Assembly: GCA_019237435.1 (NCBI GenBank)
Contig: JAFAHB010000158.1
Span: 1-6,627 of the forward strand
Length of the DNA: 6,627 nt
DNA from: Vulcanimicrobiota bacterium
GTDB lineage: Bacteria; Vulcanimicrobiota; Vulcanimicrobiia; Vulcanimicrobiales; Vulcanimicrobiaceae
Reading direction: 5' to 3'
Below the pieces are notes generated by a model that saw nothing but the letters and a program-made list of their open reading frames with translations, was not told where the DNA came from and did no database searches. A program made the translations under genes and the position numbers. Of this stretch, positions 5,298-6,627 are shown one piece after another; within the stretch, counting starts at the first letter, position 1; every line of letters starts with the position of its first letter.

Positions 5298-6627
5298 GAT
5301 CTCGGTCATCACCTCTTCGTACGGCATGTTGACGACGTGAGCGATCACATTCAGACGCCCGCGATGCGCCATCCCAACGACGGCATCGGCAACGCCGTCG
5401 TCGGCGAGCATGTCGAGCATCTCCTCGAGCATCGGAACCATCACGTCGAGCCCCTCGCCCGAGAACGTCTTTTGGCCGAGGAACGTCTTGCGAACGTATC
5501 GATCGAACGCTTCGACTTGCGTAAGACGCTCGAGAAAGTCGATCTGGCGCTGCGGCGATTGCTTGAGTTTATTGCGTCCCGATTCGACGTAGTCGCGCAG
5601 CCAAACGCGCTGGTTGGCATTCGAGATATGCTCGATCTCGTAGGCGATGGTCGAGCTGTACGTCTCCCGTAGACGCGGCAGCACTTCGGCTAACGTGTTG
5701 CCGGGAACTTTCACGCGCAGCACGCTTGCCGGAATCGCGCTCTGCAACGCGGGCGTAAGTCCGTACGTTTGAGGCTCGAGTGAGGAATCGCCGACCGGCT
5801 CGGCGCCGAGCGGATCGAGATTCGCGGCCAGATGCCCGTGCCGCCGATAAGCGGAAACGATCGCCATGCCGGCGGCAACGGCGCGCAACATCTCGTCCGA
5901 CGGCTGTCCCGCCGCAGCGCCGGGCGGCGCGACAGCGACCTGCGGCAACGGGGCAGCCTGAAGGCCCAGCGACTCGAAGACCGCCTCGTAGAAACCGTCA
6001 CGCCCCTGCAACAGCTCGTCGACGCGTCGCAGGAACTCGCCCGATTGCGCGCCCTGGATGACGCGGTGATCGTAGGTACTAGTGAGCTGCATGACGCGCG
6101 CAACGCCGAGCAATCGCAGCGACTGTTCGTTCGCCGACGCGAACCCCGGCGGATAGCCGATCGCACCGGTTGCGATGATCGCGCCTTGTCCGGCCATCAG
6201 CCGGGGAACCGACGCTACGGTTCCGATTCCGCCGGGATTGGTCAGCGTGAACGACGCGCCTTGCAGGTCGTCGGCGGCGAGCCGGTTCTCACGCGCTGCG
6301 GCCACGAGCTCTTCGTATCGGGTTCGAAACGCTGCAAAGTCCAGTGTATTCGCATCCCGGATCACCGGCACGACGAGCGAACGCGTTCCGTCTTTGCGCT
6401 CCGTGTCGACCGCGAGTCCGAGATGAATGCCCGGCTCGACGCGCACCGGAGTTCCCGATACATCGCGGCGGAACGAGTATGTGATGACGGGCATCTCGAC
6501 CGCAGCGCGAACGAGGGCGTACGCGATGACGTGCGTGAACGAAACGCGCTCGCCACGCCCCGCCGCGCGGATCGCGCCGTTGAGTTCTTTACGCCGCGCG
6601 TCGAGCACGTCGACCGGTATGCTCCGG
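5295..6627 (-). CDS. kgd: Kgd N-terminal fragment: acyltransferase domain plus start of E1 (partial)
   Basis: The frame is open to the window edge. The GTG at 6608 is not a real start, because the codons before it read SIPVD, matching the family, and the acyltransferase domain is already under way. Numbering from that GTG: the succinyltransferase-like domain covers about 1-210, with FTHVIAY (24-30), LTNPGGIGT (122-130), VPRLMAGQGAI (134-144) and the catalytic-type motif TYDHRVIQG (178-186, H181). A Pro/Ala-rich linker (216-237) leads into the E1 N-terminal helical part, including AYRRHGHLAANLDPL (253-267), then FLGQKTFSGEG (376-386) and MAHRGRLNV (413-421), whose His belongs to the ThDP active site. 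Translation ends at TAG after EEVMTEI, exactly where homologues continue with an EFE/EFA-type sequence. Alone, this product would have the acyltransferase domain but an incomplete E1. Confidence 0.9.
   Translation of the reverse strand, partial: RSIPVDVLDARRKELNGAIRAAGRGERVSFTHVIAYALVRAAVEMPVITYSFRRDVSGTPVRVEPGIHLGLAVDTERKDGTRSLVVPVIRDANTLDFAAFRTRYEELVAAARENRLAADDLQGASFTLTNPGGIGTVASVPRLMAGQGAIIATGAIGYPPGFASANEQSLRLLGVARVMQLTSTYDHRVIQGAQSGEFLRRVDELLQGRDGFYEAVFESLGLQAAPLPQVAVAPPGAAAGQPSDEMLRAVAAGMAIVSAYRRHGHLAANLDPLGAEPVGDSSLEPQTYGLTPALQSAIPASVLRVKVPGNTLAEVLPRLRETYSSTIAYEIEHISNANQRVWLRDYVESGRNKLKQSPQRQIDFLERLTQVEAFDRYVRKTFLGQKTFSGEGLDVMVPMLEEMLDMLADDGVADAVVGMAHRGRLNVIAHVVNMPYEEVMTEI

Larger units (their letters stand above)
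3324..6627 (-). pseudogene. kgd: Multifunctional 2-oxoglutarate dehydrogenase (Kgd type), interrupted by in-frame TAG, 5' end outside window
   Basis: Read as one gene, this encodes the fused enzyme with a succinyltransferase (E2-like) catalytic domain followed by a full ThDP-dependent 2-oxoglutarate dehydrogenase/decarboxylase E1. It converts 2-oxoglutarate towards succinyl-CoA in the TCA cycle together with a separate lipoamide dehydrogenase (E3). About 1,100 codons lie in the window; actinobacterial homologues are about 1,200-1,270 residues, so the missing part is the short N-terminal region and the start of the acyltransferase domain. A single TAG codon (5297-5295) splits it in the E1 domain. 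Both sides are in the same frame, with 13 sense codons (AAQYRGNLGDDDV) between the TAG and the next ATG at 5255. No other lesion is seen and all major motifs persist, so the event is recent or an artefact. If real and unsuppressed, the enzyme is inactivated; I call it a pseudogene only in that formal sense. Confidence 0.75.

Noticed and set aside
5256..5300. Frameshift or programmed frameshifting as the cause of the kgd split
   Set aside because: Both halves are in the same frame, and the bridging codons translate sensibly without any shift.
4536..5672. A 378-codon open frame on the plus strand, opposite kgd and spanning the amber site
   Set aside because: It lies fully antisense to a conserved enzyme. 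Its product shows no family motifs and reads as a GC-rich complement of the kgd frame, so it is a coincidental open frame.

Overview
This GC-rich bacterial window holds four genes packed almost without intergenic space. From the left they are a cytochrome P450 (minus strand), a DUF2079 multi-pass membrane protein (minus), a LOG-family Rossmann-fold protein (plus), and most of a fused multifunctional 2-oxoglutarate dehydrogenase of the Kgd type (minus). The Kgd gene runs off the right edge. I see no tRNA, rRNA, CRISPR array, insertion sequence or phage gene, and nothing that looks like a new defence or mobile system. The content reads as chromosomal and mostly metabolic.

Layout. Positions 1-40 lie beyond the P450 stop and hold no supportable gene. 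The DUF2079 gene and the P450 gene share strand and overlap by 11 bases, so they probably form a co-transcribed, translationally coupled pair. The LOG gene is divergent from DUF2079: its ATG shares a base with the most upstream possible DUF2079 start (TTG). LOG and kgd then converge tail to tail with only 7 bases between their stop codons. There is no gene-free stretch over 300 bases anywhere in the window.

The main anomaly is in kgd. One continuous reading frame from the right edge (6627) to 3324 is broken by a single in-frame amber codon (TAG, 5297-5295 on the minus strand). The frame is open and conserved on both sides, with active-site motifs of the same E1 domain split between the halves. 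This is a point nonsense change, not a frameshift or decayed gene. It may be a recent mutation, a sequencing or assembly error, or suppressed or recoded. The neighbouring LOG gene and kgd itself also end in TAG, which argues against general reassignment of TAG.

Organism. The fused acyltransferase-E1 enzyme is classically actinobacterial (Mycobacterium, Corynebacterium) but occurs in other phyla. The protein style (a DUF2079 protein, a P450 and this Kgd variant) makes me think of an uncultured lineage such as Candidatus Eremiobacterota (WPS-2). That is recall and inference, not something the window proves.

The genes do not form one obvious pathway. Kgd serves the TCA cycle at 2-oxoglutarate. 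LOG proteins hydrolyse nucleoside monophosphates to free bases. The P450 and DUF2079 protein may act together on an unknown lipid or glycan substrate, but the only evidence is their overlap.
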